Positions 23,601 to 36,348 of a DNA stretch of 64,000 bases are shown one piece after another. This DNA comes from Obelidium mucronatum. Lineage: Eukaryota > Chytridiomycota > Chytridiomycetes > Chytridiales > Chytriomycetaceae. Every line of letters starts with the position of its first letter. The first letter of the stretch is position 1. The notes beneath the pieces were generated by a model. That model was not told the DNA's origin, did no database searches, and saw only the letters and a program-made list of their open reading frames with translations. The DNA lies in NCBI GenBank assembly GCA_025765595.1, contig JAIVFH010000032.1, forward strand, positions 248,001-312,000, read 5' to 3'. A program made the position numbers and the translations under genes.

Positions 23601-26072
23601 AAAATTGGGTCAATATCTGTTGGAGCAACTCTCGTGAAAGAAAATACTCTTGACCCCATCTGGAATGAAACTTTCTACACTGTTGCATATTCTAGGCAGC
23701 AATTACTGGCAATGGAGTTGTGGGACTTCAATAATCTGAAGAAAGATAAAAGCTTGGGTAATCTAGAAGTAGCGCTCATTGACTTGATGGAGTTTTCAAA
23801 CTCAGAAGTGACAAAAAGCAAAGACTTCAGTCAATATGTTAAAGATGGGCTTCAAGTGGAACAGCATGGAACATCCATCCGAGTGTAAGTTCTTTTATAG
23901 CGCACCCAGCAGTTAACATGTTACCAAAAAGATCTTGTCCTGTTTATCTTCAAAAAATTACTGATGAAGAAGGGACAGATCAACCAGAACCTGAGAGCGC
24001 GAGAGATTTTGCTATGTTCAGAGAAAATACAACGCGGGAAGCGATTGCTGCAGGTCAACAGCGGGGATTTATGTTCTTTGAGCTTGAATATTTCGAGGTG
24101 ACGGATTCATCGCAACACGTCACTGCACTTTTGAAAGATGATTATGAATTTATTGAACGCCAAAAACTCGCCGTAGCCAATGAAATCCATCGATTGAAAG
24201 CTTTAGAACAAGTTAAAATTTTAACACCGGAAGAAGTGATCGTGAGAACACGTGAGATTACACGGAAGGGATACCTCGGCGACATCGACGATTCAAAAGA
24301 ACAACTCCTGCACCTTCCATTACCCAACGATGTCATTTCAAAGCATGGTGATTGTTATATGCAGCTGTTCAATAATTAATTCTTTTTACAGACTCTGGAA
24401 TTCTTCGCTTTCATGTCAGTGATGCTCAAGGCTTCAGCAAACCAATTAATGCTTATATGGAGATAAAAGTCGATGATGAAATATGCTTTTCCACTCGTAT
24501 TCAACAACAAGTCATTCGAGCAAATTGGAATGCATCCGCCGATGTGTGTATTCGCAGCTTTTCCACACAAAAACCATCTATTTTATTACGCGATTCCAAA
24601 GATGGAGTTAAAAGAAGTTCTGATGATCCTATAGTTGCAACTTGGGAAGGAAGCCTGTTAGATTTGGTTGGAAAGAAGAAACATCGCGTGGAGATGGTTG
24701 CCAAAGAAGCAGCGGACATTGCAGTGGTCATATCATTAGGCTATGTACCTATCCGGATTTCGCTGGCAGATACAACAAGAAGTAAGTTGAGCCCTTTTCA
24801 TTACAATCTAACGGGTATAATTAAACTAGATAGTGGGATGCTGTATATCGACATCCAAAGTGCAATCGATCTTGAAGCTGTGGATAGTGGAGGGACTTCC
24901 GATCCATATTGTCTTGTTTACCTCAACGACGATCTCATTCACAAGACACAAGTGCACAAAAAGAATCTCAATCCAAAGTTTAACGAAAGCTTGAGTTGCC
25001 CAGTGTTCTCGCGATTGAAGAGTACTCTCAATTTCGTGCTCAAAGACCACAATACTATAGGAAAACACAAAACACTTGGAACAGTCGAGTTTGACCTTGC
25101 AGACTTAAAGCTGAGTGTACTAAGTAACATTTCTCTTCCTTTATCTGGTGCGAGAAGCGGACATCTTAGTCTCAGCGTTTTCTTCGATCACACTGTTCCC
25201 GCTGTGAAGAATGGGGACTCAAAATCAGACACAATCGATGCCACATCTGCTCGCTTACATGAATCAGAAGACAATGCGGCTTTAAAACTGACAAAGGGAT
25301 TGGGTAAAGAGACAATTGGAGCTTTCAAGGATTTGGGAAAACAGATCAAAGGCGCTCCAAAACAGTCTCAAGAAACCGCCGTTTCGGCTGTAGAAATTGC
25401 ATTTAAACGAGGTGTGGATATTACAGATACGTATGAGCATCATGTATCCACAAGTGGACAGATTGGTGTTTCTACGAAACCATTAATTTCATCAGGTTGG
25501 TGATGCTAGAACTTGATAAGTAATGCGTGATCTCTAATTTCCAAGTAGGAACGGTTTTACTGACTATTGAAAAAGCCGAAGATCTTAAGGCTGTTGATGA
25601 TAATGGCGAGGCAGATCCCTATATAAAAGTTCATCAACTGCTCCATGGAAAAGATAGGATCCTCTACAAGACCAAAGTACTCAAAAAAACTCGTAACCCA
25701 GTATGGAATGAAAGCTTTCAGATCAAAGTACCGCCGTCTACTGTCACTTTGGTTTTAAAGGACAAGAATACCTTTGGAGCCAGCAAACCTCTTGGAGAAA
25801 TTGAACTTAATTTTTCAATTCTGTTTCAGGCGACTTCTGCATTTGAGCAGTGGTTTCCAGTCAATTTGGGAGGACAGGGGAGAGTATTTGTGAAGGGGCA
25901 ATTCCAGTCAGATGGTGAAAGCCGAGATCGTGCCCCAAGTGCTCAGTCTACATCCAGTGAAGCTAGCGTAGAACTAGACCTGCGAAAACGATCAGAGTCA
26001 CAGCAAAGTACTAATCGGCTTGTTGGTTTGTTTCAAAAAAAGGGTCAGAGCGCTATTGCGCTTAATAAATGA
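20668..26072 (+). CDS. Tricalbin / extended-synaptotagmin-like protein, copy 1
   Basis: A multi-exon gene starting MDLNDPTPTLDPSRD. The N-terminal region is cytosolic, followed by a hydrophobic hairpin (AVLNSLYITSAMFLSWFVGY, GWVFVWMFFVNGAY) that would insert in the ER membrane. An SMP lipid-transfer domain follows at about 21540-22080 (WFNLFLNRFWVQYEPSLSES). Six C2 domains come next: about 22290-22640 (AGISDPYVAVRLGG), 23020-23320 (degenerate), 23500-23800 (GRKSDPYVKIKIG), 24390-24700 (degenerate), 24835-25130 (GGTSDPYCLVYLN) and 25545-25860 (NGEADPYIKVHQ). Four keep the SDPY/ADPY loop typical of Ca2+- or lipid-binding C2 domains. Tricalbins tether ER to plasma membrane and move lipids between them. 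The tail-to-tail neighbour at 26617-32177 has the same architecture. Confidence 0.9.
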
Positions 26073-26103
26073 ATTCAAACGGATTCATTAATTACGGGTA
26101 CTT

Positions 26104-26540
26104 CTACGCATCATATAATATTCCATGCACAAGTCTTGCAGCCAATAAGGTAATAATAACAGCAATTATGGCAACCCCAAAACACGCCACTGCCAGTGAA
26201 GAAATCATAACTTTGTGTGCGGCGCTATTCCATCATTCGGGGTTCCCTTGATCGTAGAGTCTGCATTTGAGGAAGTTCTCGACCCTGATTCAACGATACC
26301 GTTACCAAGCAATAAACAACAAAACAAAGGGGGCAAAAAGTTTCGATACGGTGCACTTTTGATGAAACTCAATCGTGGTAGATTCTGCGAATCCAAAAGA
26401 CTACTGGGAATACCACGTCGAAAAAACAATCCGAACATCAGCACAAGTCATACCAAGAAGCCCCAATAGCCACCAGTTATACATGTGAAAGCTACAGGGT
26501 ATATGGTGAAAATAAACGCGTGGATAGAGATGGCCTGCAA
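26104..26540 (-). CDS. Possible small membrane protein between the two tricalbin genes
   Basis: The minus strand between the convergent tricalbin genes shows two clearly hydrophobic stretches: AISIHAFIFTIYPVAFTCI near 26490 and MISSLAVACFGVAIIAVI near 26190, the latter leading to a stop at 26104. Between them is a basic segment (PRLSFIKSAPYRNFLPP). The pieces are in different frames. GTATGA and GGTAAC sites could be donors, but I could not build a single model. It could be a two-exon or three-exon membrane protein of about 110 residues, or chance. Confidence 0.3.
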
Positions 26541-26616
26541 GAGAAGCATATGATTACCCCAGATTTTTTTAGCCTATAAAGGCTTTATTGTCATCAATTT
26601 GCCACAAAAACCAAGC

Positions 26617-29600
26617 TTACGAACTCAAATGCGACTTCTTTAAACTCAGCGCGAGCTTTCCGAACTGGCTTCGTGGACTTTTTGATCCTTCGCGACTGTG
26701 TGTGCTCACTTCATCAATGCTCAACGAATCCTCTGCCACTGCCAGCATGTTTAAGGACCGTGGTGGTTCTAAATCTCGTTGTAGCTGCCCTTTGATATGC
26801 AATTCACCCATCCCTCCCAAACCAACAGGAACCCAAACATCAAAAGTATTCTGCTTGGCAAACAAAGCATCGAAGTTCAGTTCCAGTTCACCTAAAGGTT
26901 TGCTAGCCCCAAACATGTTGAAGTCCTTGATAACGAGGGTGATTGAAGAAGGTGGAATTTTGAATTGGGTGGTATCGTGCCATTCTGGATTTCTGTTTTT
27001 CTTCACGACTTTTGTCTTGTAGATTACTTTGTCTTTTCCGTGAAGCAGTTGGTGAACCTTGACGTAAGGATCACATTCTCCATTTTCATCAACAGCTTTC
27101 AAATCTCGAGCAGCTTCAATTGTGAGAACTATGGTACCTATTTGACAGTTTATTGGAGGAGATCATGAGAATTAAAAACACAGACTCTACCTGAGACGGT
27201 CTGTGATATTTTCGAGAACGAGCTTCCAACAGCGCTTCCACCAAAACTTTCAACAACAAGACTTTGGAACCGATTTGGTCAAATCTCTAACTTCAGCTCC
27301 AAGCGTCGTTGCGCGTTCAACGGCGCTAAAAGTCTGATTCTGCGACTGTTTTGGGGGCGCCTTAAATTGCTTTCCAATCTCCTTAATGGTTCCCACAGCG
27401 CCATGTCCCAAACCTTTCGTCAACTTCAAGGCTGCATTATCTTCTCTCTTATCGAGCCTCGCTGATGCATCCACTGTATTCGTCACGATTCGGCCCAAAG
27501 ACCCACCAGCTCCACCAGTGTGATAATCAAAGAACAAGCTTAAATTCAATTGACCACTTCTTGCCCCCTTCAATGGCACCGCAATTTTCAGCAATTCTCC
27601 GCTCTTGATTTCCATTAAATCAAACTCTGCAGTTCCCATTGTCGTGTGCTTTCCAATGGCGTTGTAATCTTTGAGGATGAAATTGATTGTACTCTTGAGA
27701 CGCGACTTGATAGGAATGTTGATACTTTCATTAAAAATCGGGTTGAGATTCTTCTTGTGAATGTGAGTTTTGTGGACAAGATCGTCGTTGATGTGGACAA
27801 GACAGTATGGATCAGATGTTCCACCATTGTCAACGGCTTCAAGATTTGTAGCACTATGGAGATCAATGTACAGCATTCCAGAATCTTCAAAAAATAGTTT
27901 TAAAGTTAAAATTCTGTTATAGTGGTCTGTGGGTATCAAGGAGTACGTACTGTGAATTGTGTCTGATAGGGGTGTGTTAATGGGTAAATATCCCAATGAG
28001 ACATTCAACTTGACTTCCGCTCCATACTCCGATGACTCTGAAAACAAGGCAATCCATTTCTTCTTGTGTCCCAAAAGCGAAGTCAAGAATCCGTTCCAAA
28101 CTCCAATTTCCTGATCGGCTGGACTCTTATTTTCTCCATCTTTAGAATCCAGCAGATGAATCGTCACAACTTGATTTTCGATACTACGGATGCAGATGTC
28201 CGCAGTGGTATTCCACGAGAGATCCCTGACTTGCTTGTGTATCCGAGTTGAAAAACAAGTTTCGCCATCCAATCGAATGTCAACATATCCGTTAATATGT
28301 TTCGCAATTCCTTGAGTTGCATACACGTGAAACCTCAGGATTCCGGAGTCTGTATCAGGAAACAAGATAGGCACATTATTAAGAAAAAAAGAAAACTTGA
28401 AATTTAAAGAAAACAGGTTAGCTTCATACCATGTGCTTGCATCACATTCGAAGGCTGTGGAAGACTTAAAAGTTCTATCCGATCTGCATCCATATCTCCA
28501 ACATATCCTTTCTTAGTAACTTCGTCAATTCTTGAAGCAGCCTCTTCCAGTGATAAAACTTTAACTTCCGCCAATTTACGCAACCGGCTGATTTCCTTTA
28601 CAACAGACGACTTCATTCGATCAATGAATTCATACTGCTCTGCTTCCAGTGGCATCACATGAGCGTCACGACCCAGAACTTCATAGTATTCGAAATCAAA
28701 GTATAAAAACCCGCGTTGAAGAAGAGCCGCGCGAATGTTTTTGGAATCCCGAGGAACGGTTTCAGTTGTGGGAGAAATCACGTCCGATGATTTTGCCTTT
28801 TCCTTCAGAGCCTCCTTCTCACTCTTTTCGTTTTCGAGGTCGACTTTTTGTAAATAGACTGGCGCCAGCCTGAAGTGGAAAAAAAGTCAGCCAGCTGGCC
28901 ACATATCTTTTGAAAACTTACACTCTTATCGTTGTTCCCGAGAATTCAACCTTCAATCCATCATTGATATATTTTTGCATATCCTTGCTTTGCGTCTCGA
29001 CTGGTTCGTTGAACTTCAAAATATCCTCAAACTTGAGTTCTACAAATCCCAAACTCTGATCTTTTTTCATGTTGTTGTAGTCCCAGAGTTCAATCAGTAG
29101 AGACTGAGTCTTTGAGTAGACCACTCCGAAAAAGGTTTCGTTCCAAACAGGGTCGAGTGTATTATCCTTAACGAGAGTGGCGCCCAGAGTGGAATGACCA
29201 ATATGGATTTTGGCGTATGGGTCGGATTTGCGACCCATAATTTCAACGTTGACGAGAGACTTGGCCTTGACAAGTTTAAATTTAATAATCCCTTTCGGCT
29301 GACGCGCGGAGCTCATCGACTTGTCCCCAAGGTAGGTTGGGTCGATGGGGTGCCATTGGAATGTTAACCGTATTTTTCCAGTATCGCCAGTGACTTTGTA
29401 CCAATCAACGGCTGTAGTTTCCTTGGAGATCTTGGGAAAAACGAGGTCAATATTGACAACAGAGATGCCGCCATCAGACAGCCACAACCCATGATTAAAA
29501 GAAACTCACAAGACTGGCAACAATTCCACTAACTTCCATCTGGATGTCGCCAAACTCCCTCGTACCATCTTTCACAGATATTTTTATGGAAGATGTTTCA

Positions 29601-32177
29601 GTATTAGCAATGTAGAAGCGAACGGGGGTATCCCACGTAGGATTATTCGACTTTTTAACAGCCGGCGTCGATCCACATAATACCCAAGGGTGCTGAAGAT
29701 CATTCATCAAGACATCGCATTTCAGTGAATTTACTTTGGAACCATTGAACTCCTTGCCAGAATGAACCGTGACTGTCAGGATACCATTGGAGGCTTTTGG
29801 CTGCTGCTGGAAGAGTGTATCAGTCGACGCACGGCTCGTGAGATCTGGAGTAGGAGGTTTATCTGAAGTAGGAGTGGAAGCACTGGGGGGCTGGGAAGAA
29901 GATGGTTGTGTGGTTGTCGATTTTGCCTGCAATGCCTCCAGAGTGGTAACAGGCAAGAAGGCCATCTCCAAGCGAAGGGATCCCATGTCCAACTTCTTAT
30001 CTTTAGAAGAAATGGCTTCTCGTGTGGTCAATCTGTGCCATACGTCACTTCCAGAGTCGTCAGTGGGCGGGCCCCATTCGGTAATAAGCGTTTCACTCTC
30101 TTCAGCCGTCAAGTCTTCGCCACAAGATAAAGACTTCGGTGTTTCGGTGATCGATACAGGCACTGGCTCCGGAGTTGGAGTCGTTGAAGAGGAGCTCGCC
30201 AACTTCTCAGCGGCAGGAGCCACTTCATCAATCTTTTCCGCAGGCTTTCGGTCCAACAGTTTGACCCAACGAGAGAGTTGAACCGAAGAAGCAACTCCCA
30301 TGGATTTGTCACTCTGGGCATCATTGTCATCAAACACTTCAAACTCCAATACATCCATTGGGGAATCATGAGAAAAGTTCAAATGAGTGCTGAAAACAGG
30401 TACGAACAACGTTTGTCCCCAATAAGGATTGAGGCTGTTTCCAATGGTTTTTGTTCGCGCCACTTCCTTTCCACCAAGTCGAATCAGGACGTAGGGGTCA
30501 GAGATACCAGCAAGTTCTCGGTTTTTGAGGCCTTTAGCTTCGTGGAAAGTTACTTTAAGTACTCCGACGGGGACCTCTGTTTTTTTGAAGTTTCCGTTAA
30601 ACCCACAAAAAGTCATCAAAAATCAAATTCAGCCATACCAGCTCCAGTTCCATTGAACATAGCATCCAAATCAATATAATTCTTGAACGGCGACACATAT
30701 CCAGACAAAGCATAGGACAGGATTTGATTCAACGAGTTTTTGAGGCCTGGCAACTATTGTAACCGTTAAATGTTGCACTTCAACGAAGTCACTTTGACAC
30801 TTACATCCATCATATCTAATCCCTTCAACGGTCTTAATGTAAAATCAACCACGGGGGTCTCGGTAAACATGTATTCAATCTTGGAAATGTGGGGATACTT
30901 GCTGACAAACTTGAATTCCAAACGCAAATTGGACCGGACTTCAATATGCTCCACAAGAATTGGAATTGGAATTGCTACTACACCCTTGCCGAGTTTTGCC
31001 ATGACTTCAATCATGGAGTGACGAACATTCCCAAGCTCTTTTTGTCGTTTGGACACACCGTCTTCATCCACTGGAACAAAAAGGAGGTTCCATTCCATGA
31101 CAAGGACATCATCTGAAGTAAGCATGATAGTTTTGATTTGGTCAATGCGAGGGGCTTCGGAACCAAGAGTAAAAACTGTGAGAGCCAAGTCATCGAGGAA
31201 AGCTGGTTTGGAGGAGGCAAGAATAGGGTCGATTGTGTTCTTGAGAGACGCGGAAAGAGACGGTTCATATTGAACCCAGAACTTCTTGAGGAATTGGTTG
31301 AACCACTCAACAGTTTCAGTGTCGTTCTCCAGCTGTTCGAAGAGGTTGGTGTGAGATTAAAAAATGCAGATGAGAGAATAGCCAACGGGAATTCAAAGGC
31401 CAATATGATCATGAATAACGAGCCTCTGGAACACAATTTTCTGACCATTCCGTCTCGGCTTCTCAGGGATACCATTCACGTACCTTCTTAAGACCAAGAA
31501 TACGAGCAGTTTCAACGCCGACTTTTCCTTTTACTCTTTGCATATTCCGTCTGTATGCTCCATTGACAAAGAACATGATGACAAAGACCCAACCCAATCC
31601 TAGATTCCAGTATCCAACGAACCACGCACAAAAGACGGCGCATGTGATAAACAGTGAATTTACAATAGCTTCCCAATGAATGATGCCATCAAGAGATGCT
31701 TTTATCGACTCGATTGTAGCTGACACTGAATCCAGAAGAGTCACTAGATCAACCAATGGTTTATGCAGAAAGAGCGGAATCGACGGGGGAACTTGATCAA
31801 ACATGATTCCCGTCAGGCGTGTTAAAGCCTGTGCAGGAGAGAGGCCATTGTCCTTGGCTGCTTCGGCAGAGTGGATGTCTTGCTGCAGCTGCTGTGTGGC
31901 AATGATGGTTTGGGTGACAGCTTTCAGTTTGTTGATGGGCGATGATTCGACGCTTGAGTTTGAGTTTGGCGTTGCGTCACTTTCGCTTGCTTCAGCTTCT
32001 TTGGCTCGATTGGCCAGGAGAGCGAGTTGGGCCACTTTCCTGAGTTTTGCTGCGTCGTGTTAGGCTTTGTTGGTTTGAATAGAGAGGGTTACCATCTCCT
32101 CCAATCCCGCTTGGTTGGGCAACAGCAGCAGCTGCGTTCTTTAGACTCGGTTTGGGTTTGGTTGGCGTTGCATCCAT
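26617..32177 (-). CDS. Tricalbin / extended-synaptotagmin-like protein, copy 2
   Basis: The minus-strand paralogue of the gene at 20668-26072. It starts MDATPTKPKPSLKNAAAA at 32177. The ER hairpin (IVNSLFITCAVFCAWFVGYW, GWVFVIMFFVNGAY) is at about 31560-31690 and the SMP domain at about 30770-31400. Six C2 domains follow: near 30600-30260 (AGISDPYVLIRLGG), 29790-29500 (degenerate), 29290-28990 (GRKSDPYAKIHIG), 28374-28050 (degenerate), 27870-27590 (GGTSDPYCLVHIN) and 27150-26830 (NGECDPYVKVHQ). The same domains are degenerate in both copies, so the six-C2 layout predates the duplication. Linkers differ most; copy 2 has a longer Ser/Pro-rich linker after C2A. Role as for copy 1: an ER-anchored lipid-transfer tether. 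Confidence 0.9.
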
Positions 32178-32566
32178 TTCCCACCTATGTTGTTTGTTTG
32201 TGTCTGACTTCAACAAAATCAATCTGTTTCATCTCATTCACACAAACTGTCGCACTAGCTGGTGTTTTCAACATTCATTCAGCACTTGCTTTGAGACTTG
32301 TTGGATATCGTAGCCGATTGTGCCAAAGGATTGCGAAGGTGCATTAATCTGGCTTTATTGTTCCATCAACGCGACAACGTCGCATTGAACAGAATATTTG
32401 AAGTTATCATTTTATGCTCATCATTCAGGTCTATATTTTTAAACCGTAACCCGAGATTCAACCAACCTTGGGACCAAACAAATTTCATTGTAACAAACTT
32501 AATGAAAACAAAACGGAGTAATGACTTTACCTGAAAAAGTCGCATCTTTTTTTCATTCCAACATTC

Positions 32567-33914
32567 ATGTCTGCCGTGCCTGTCGATACAGCCTGCTCCG
32601 CTACCTTCTGCATCATCAATGGCCAAACCTTCCAAACGGGCCAAGCTGGTACATACTTCAGGCAATCATTCTATGTAAATCTAACATTCATTTCAAGGTG
32701 TCGTCTGTGACTTAATCAAGCAGTGCACTGTGAACAGCATTCCAATTCCCAACACTCTCGGAAACACTGTGACAGACAGTAGCCCCGTGGTGACTGCAAA
32801 GCCAGTTGAAACTATGACTCGATCGCGAGGGAGGCGATCAACCTCAACTAGCAGCGGACTGCTGACTACAGCTGAACCGAAATCAACAACAACCACCACT
32901 GTGATAACCTGCAGTGGAACCTTCTGCACAATCAATGGGAGAATTTTTCAAAGTGGTTTGTACTTTGTTGAGTGTATAATTGAAGGGTGAAGGTTAACAA
33001 GTATTTCAACGATAGGAACTGGTGGAGTATTATGTCTCAACAACCAGTGCATGGTCAATGGCGTCTTGATTCCAAACACAAATAGCAACTCAATTTCAGC
33101 GTCTACCACAAGCCGTATTACGACTACAACAACTTCCGTACCTCCGAATGATATCGATACTGCAACAATGACTTCTACTTTGATTCCCTCCCCAAGCCAA
33201 ACACCATCAATAACATGTGATGGCACTGCATGCTCAATAAATGGACAAACTGTCGCGTCTGGAACGGGGGGCGTCCTTTGCAACAGCAATCAGTGCACTG
33301 TCAATGGAATCCTTATTCCAACGACTGCAACTTTGAATTCAAACATCAACATAAGCGCGCCAATGGGCGTTATTTGCGATGGAAAATCTTGTACAATCAA
33401 TGGTCAGAATTTTCCTAGTGGCTCGGGAGGTGTTTTATGTGCCAACAAGGCATGCAGTATCAATGGACAACCCGTCCCAATCGCGACAAATAGTACTATT
33501 TCGGGAACCCCGACAATTAATGGTGCTATTTGCAATGGAATAAATCAATGCAGCATTAATGGAACTGTGGTTCCAGCGGGGCAACAAGGAGTTAACTGCT
33601 CAAATGGACAGTGTACGATTCAGGGAGTGTTGGCACCGAACTGCCAGAGCCAAGGCGGGATTTTAGGAACATCCTGCAATGGGATTAGCTGTCAAATTAA
33701 TGGACAGACCATTACGAGTGGACAGAATGGTGTTTTGTGTCTCAATGGAGAGTGCACAGTGAACGGACAGAGTGTTCCTGCAACGAAAAACATCTGTCCA
33801 CAATACATGTTAGCTACGAGTTCAGGGTTGCAAGTGTATGGACGCGTTATTGTTCTAGGGGTGTTCAGCGCACTTCTAACGGGAATTCGTTTGATTGGCT
33901 TCTTTTTTAAATAA
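32567..33914 (+). CDS. Surface protein built from a repeated Cys-rich ING motif
   Basis: The protein is a chain of repeats that alternate two half-units: a C-x4-C-x-ING half (CDGKSCTINGQ, CNGISCQINGQ, CSGTFCTINGR) and a GVLC-x4-C-x-VNG half (GGVLCANKACSINGQ, NGVLCLNGECTVNGQ). Six or more copies run through the gene, separated in places by Thr/Ser-rich stretches likely to be O-glycosylated. Introns at about 32652-32697 and 32957-33016 each fall inside a repeat after the glycine. The C-terminus is hydrophobic (IVLGVFSALLTGI), either a membrane anchor or a GPI signal. I do not recognise the family. Paired cysteines and regular glycines suggest a disulfide-stabilised beta-type repeat on the cell surface. 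The 5' end is uncertain: 32567 is an in-frame ATG, but a signal peptide exon should lie upstream. Confidence 0.65.
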
Positions 33915-34010
33915 CTTTAGTTCGGTAACTCATCAGCATTATCTGCATTTTTCGTATAATTAAAAACCTTGCATCTGTTTTAAACGGGATTTTTATTGGG
34001 ATATAAACAC

Positions 34011-34580
34011 TTAACGGCGGCTTGGGCCCACAGTCTTCACAGCAATTTTAAAGCTTACGGCACCTTGCAAACTCTTGCAACTGTCATCAACAGCCACAGT
34101 AGCTACAGGCGTTCCGGTACAATCTCCCATCGGAGTGTAAATGCTTCCCGTTACTTCGCTGCCGTTACGTACAAACTGTGCGCTGAACCCAAGTGAGTTT
34201 GGGGAACAAAATCCAAAGGCGACAGCAGTTGCACTTTGTTTCTTTGTGCACTCCACATCGCTGAACTGTTCAACAAGGAGATATTCCGACTGCAGTCCAC
34301 GGAAAAGCGCGTTCACTGTAGATGAAAGATCTGAACTCGAGCACGTCCTGTTGATGCGCAGACCGGCCAGAGAAAATTCACACGGGGGAACCACTTGAGG
34401 GCAAGACGCAGGGAAGATGTAGGAGGATTCATCATATGAGACTTGTGCGAGGGTTTGGCATGTTGCGTCGCTGTATCCCAAAGTAAGGAGGTAGTTTGGA
34501 GAAGGTTGGGCAGCCATTTTGAGATTCTTTGCTGTCAAATTCGGCTGGGCGGGCTGAAGAATTTCAATGGCCACAGTCAA
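34011..34580 (-). CDS. Secreted Cys-containing protein of unknown function
   Basis: An open frame of about 190 residues. A hydrophobic stretch ahead of and into position 34580 (LLRSVFVFLTVAIEIL) looks like a signal peptide, followed by a mature region with about eight cysteines, two or three N-glycosylation sequons (NRTC, NGSE) and a short basic C-terminus (VGPSRR). There is no ATG in frame upstream before a stop; the listed start is not ATG, so the first codon probably sits on a small upstream exon. I do not recognise the family. It resembles in general style the small secreted proteins common in chytrids. Confidence 0.5.
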   Translation of the reverse strand: MTVAIEILQPAQPNLTAKNLKMAAQPSPNYLLTLGYSDATCQTLAQVSYDESSYIFPASCPQVVPPCEFSLAGLRINRTCSSSDLSSTVNALFRGLQSEYLLVEQFSDVECTKKQSATAVAFGFCSPNSLGFSAQFVRNGSEVTGSIYTPMGDCTGTPVATVAVDDSCKSLQGAVSFKIAVKTVGPSRR

Positions 34581-34871
34581 AAATACAAATACACTTCGTA
34601 GAAGTTGGAACGTTCCGGCAAGACCGACGCAAGTGAATTAATTTGATGCATTTAAGTTTTAGTTTGTAGGGCTTTACCAAACATGTGGAATGCAGAAGTT
34701 TTTGTCGCCCTGAAGGATTAGAAGACTCAAATCATTTTGAATGATGAATATAAATGATAATGATGAAAAGTGATTTGGTATTGAATAAGATCTTTTTTTC
34801 TCAAATTCTGTTATTATGTGAGATCAACTGTTCTATCCGACTTGTTTTTTGTTTTTTTCTTCCATCAAACA

Positions 34872-35979
34872 ATGAAAGTTCCCTCATCACTCCGGTAAAG
34901 CTACGAGACTAAGCCCCAAAACCATCGCCAACAAAACTTGTTTGTTTCTCTTCACAGCAAAGCAGCTCCTCGAAAGGCCCATAAGGAGCGATCCCAGCTG
35001 GCAAGCCGCCAGCACTTGGGACTCCTAGAAAAGAAGAAAGACTACATTCTCAGAGCAACAGACTTTAAGGAAAAGAAAAAGAAACTCAGGAAAATGAAGG
35101 AAAAGGCAGCTTTGAAAAACGAGGACGAATTCTACTTTGGAATGATCAACGCGAAAACGAAGAAGGGAATCATGACAAAGGAGGCGGAATCCCGGCTGAA
35201 GCAATTTTCTCACGATGAAATGGCTTTGTTGAAGACGCAGGATAAGAACTACATCAACTACCAACGATCCATCAACTTGAAGGTGGGGGGCTTTTGTTGA
35301 ATCACACGGCTCTGGAAACTCAACCATCACCATTATATATCAGAAAATGGAGCGGCTTCATGCTACGAAACATATTCCAGCGATTGAAGAAAATGAAGAC
35401 GATCTGGTTGAGTTCGATGATGAAGACATGGGTGAAGAAAGTGATGCTGATGAATTGCCGACGCCAAAGAAATACGACCCCAAAAAAGCAAACAAACCGA
35501 ATCATGTTATTTTCGTAGATTCTGAGCAAGAGGGTATGTATTTATTCGTGTCGAAATTGTTGTGTGTCATTTGTAACACAGAAAACGTGCAGTGCAAACA
35601 TTCGATCCGGCAAAGCATTTCCGAACAACCCCTGATTTATTAAAGCAAAGACACAACCGTGTACGTGTACCTGAAGGAGCTACAACTAAACCGAATACAT
35701 TGGATGGATACCAACGCAAGCAATTGAAGGAGCTGACAAAGTTGAAAGAGCAGGCTCAAAGAGAATTGAAATCTCGTGAAATTCGTGAAGAAAAACTTCG
35801 GAAAGTCCACATGGAGATGGAATTGCAGCAACAGATGCGGGTTCGTAAATATCACCAATTGTTTTTTTTATTGAGATTATATTTGTGATTAGAACAACAA
35901 GGGTGCTCCGCCAATGCGGCTTGGCAGGGATGGACATGGATTAAGAACATACAAATGGAAACCGGAGCGGAAACGATGA
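34872..35979 (+). CDS. UTP11: U3 snoRNP processome protein Utp11
   Basis: Five exons. The first is tiny (34872-34894, MKVPSSLR) and splices across GTAAAG-to-CACAG to KAAPRKAHKERSQ. The following block, LGLLEKKKDYILRATDF and FYFGMINAKTKKG, is the signature of Utp11, a component of the small-subunit processome that matures 18S rRNA in the nucleolus. An acidic middle (LVEFDDEDMGEESDADE), the conserved KTFDPAKHFRTTPDLL piece, a charged coiled coil and a basic end (YKWKPERKR) complete the family layout. The stop is at 35977-35979. Splice sites are canonical and no frame is broken. Confidence 0.92.
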
Positions 35980-36348
35980 AACTTCTCTTAGTTAAAATTT
36001 TAAGAATATTCCAACATGTCATCAAATAAAGGAACTGGTGCAAGTACATTCTTGAATAGCTGGTGGATTTGACCCTGTTAAACGAAAGCTTGCCAAATCG
36101 AAAATCGAAAGAAAAAAAGAACCTTGGGCTTTTGCGTATTATTCCTCTTTTTGGGTCTTTCGACTTTGTGGATGACTTTGTGGAGGGCTGAAGATTATTC
36201 AGTGTTTCTTTTGAAGTTCTACAATCACCTCAAAGTGTATGGCCCGCCGCCAAGAAAATATCCAGACTGTTCATGTTGAATATGTTTTGTCACTTTCACT
36301 CTATCAGAAACTGTAGAAACGTGATTAGGATCGGAAACATTGATTATG

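Noticed and set aside
29769..30281. Ser/Val-rich plus-strand ORF of 170 codons
   Set aside because: Lies opposite the Ser/Pro linker and C2 region of the second tricalbin; no domain of its own.
32693..33289. Val-rich minus-strand ORFs
   Set aside because: Antisense of the Cys-ING repeat gene; regular repeats on the plus strand explain them.
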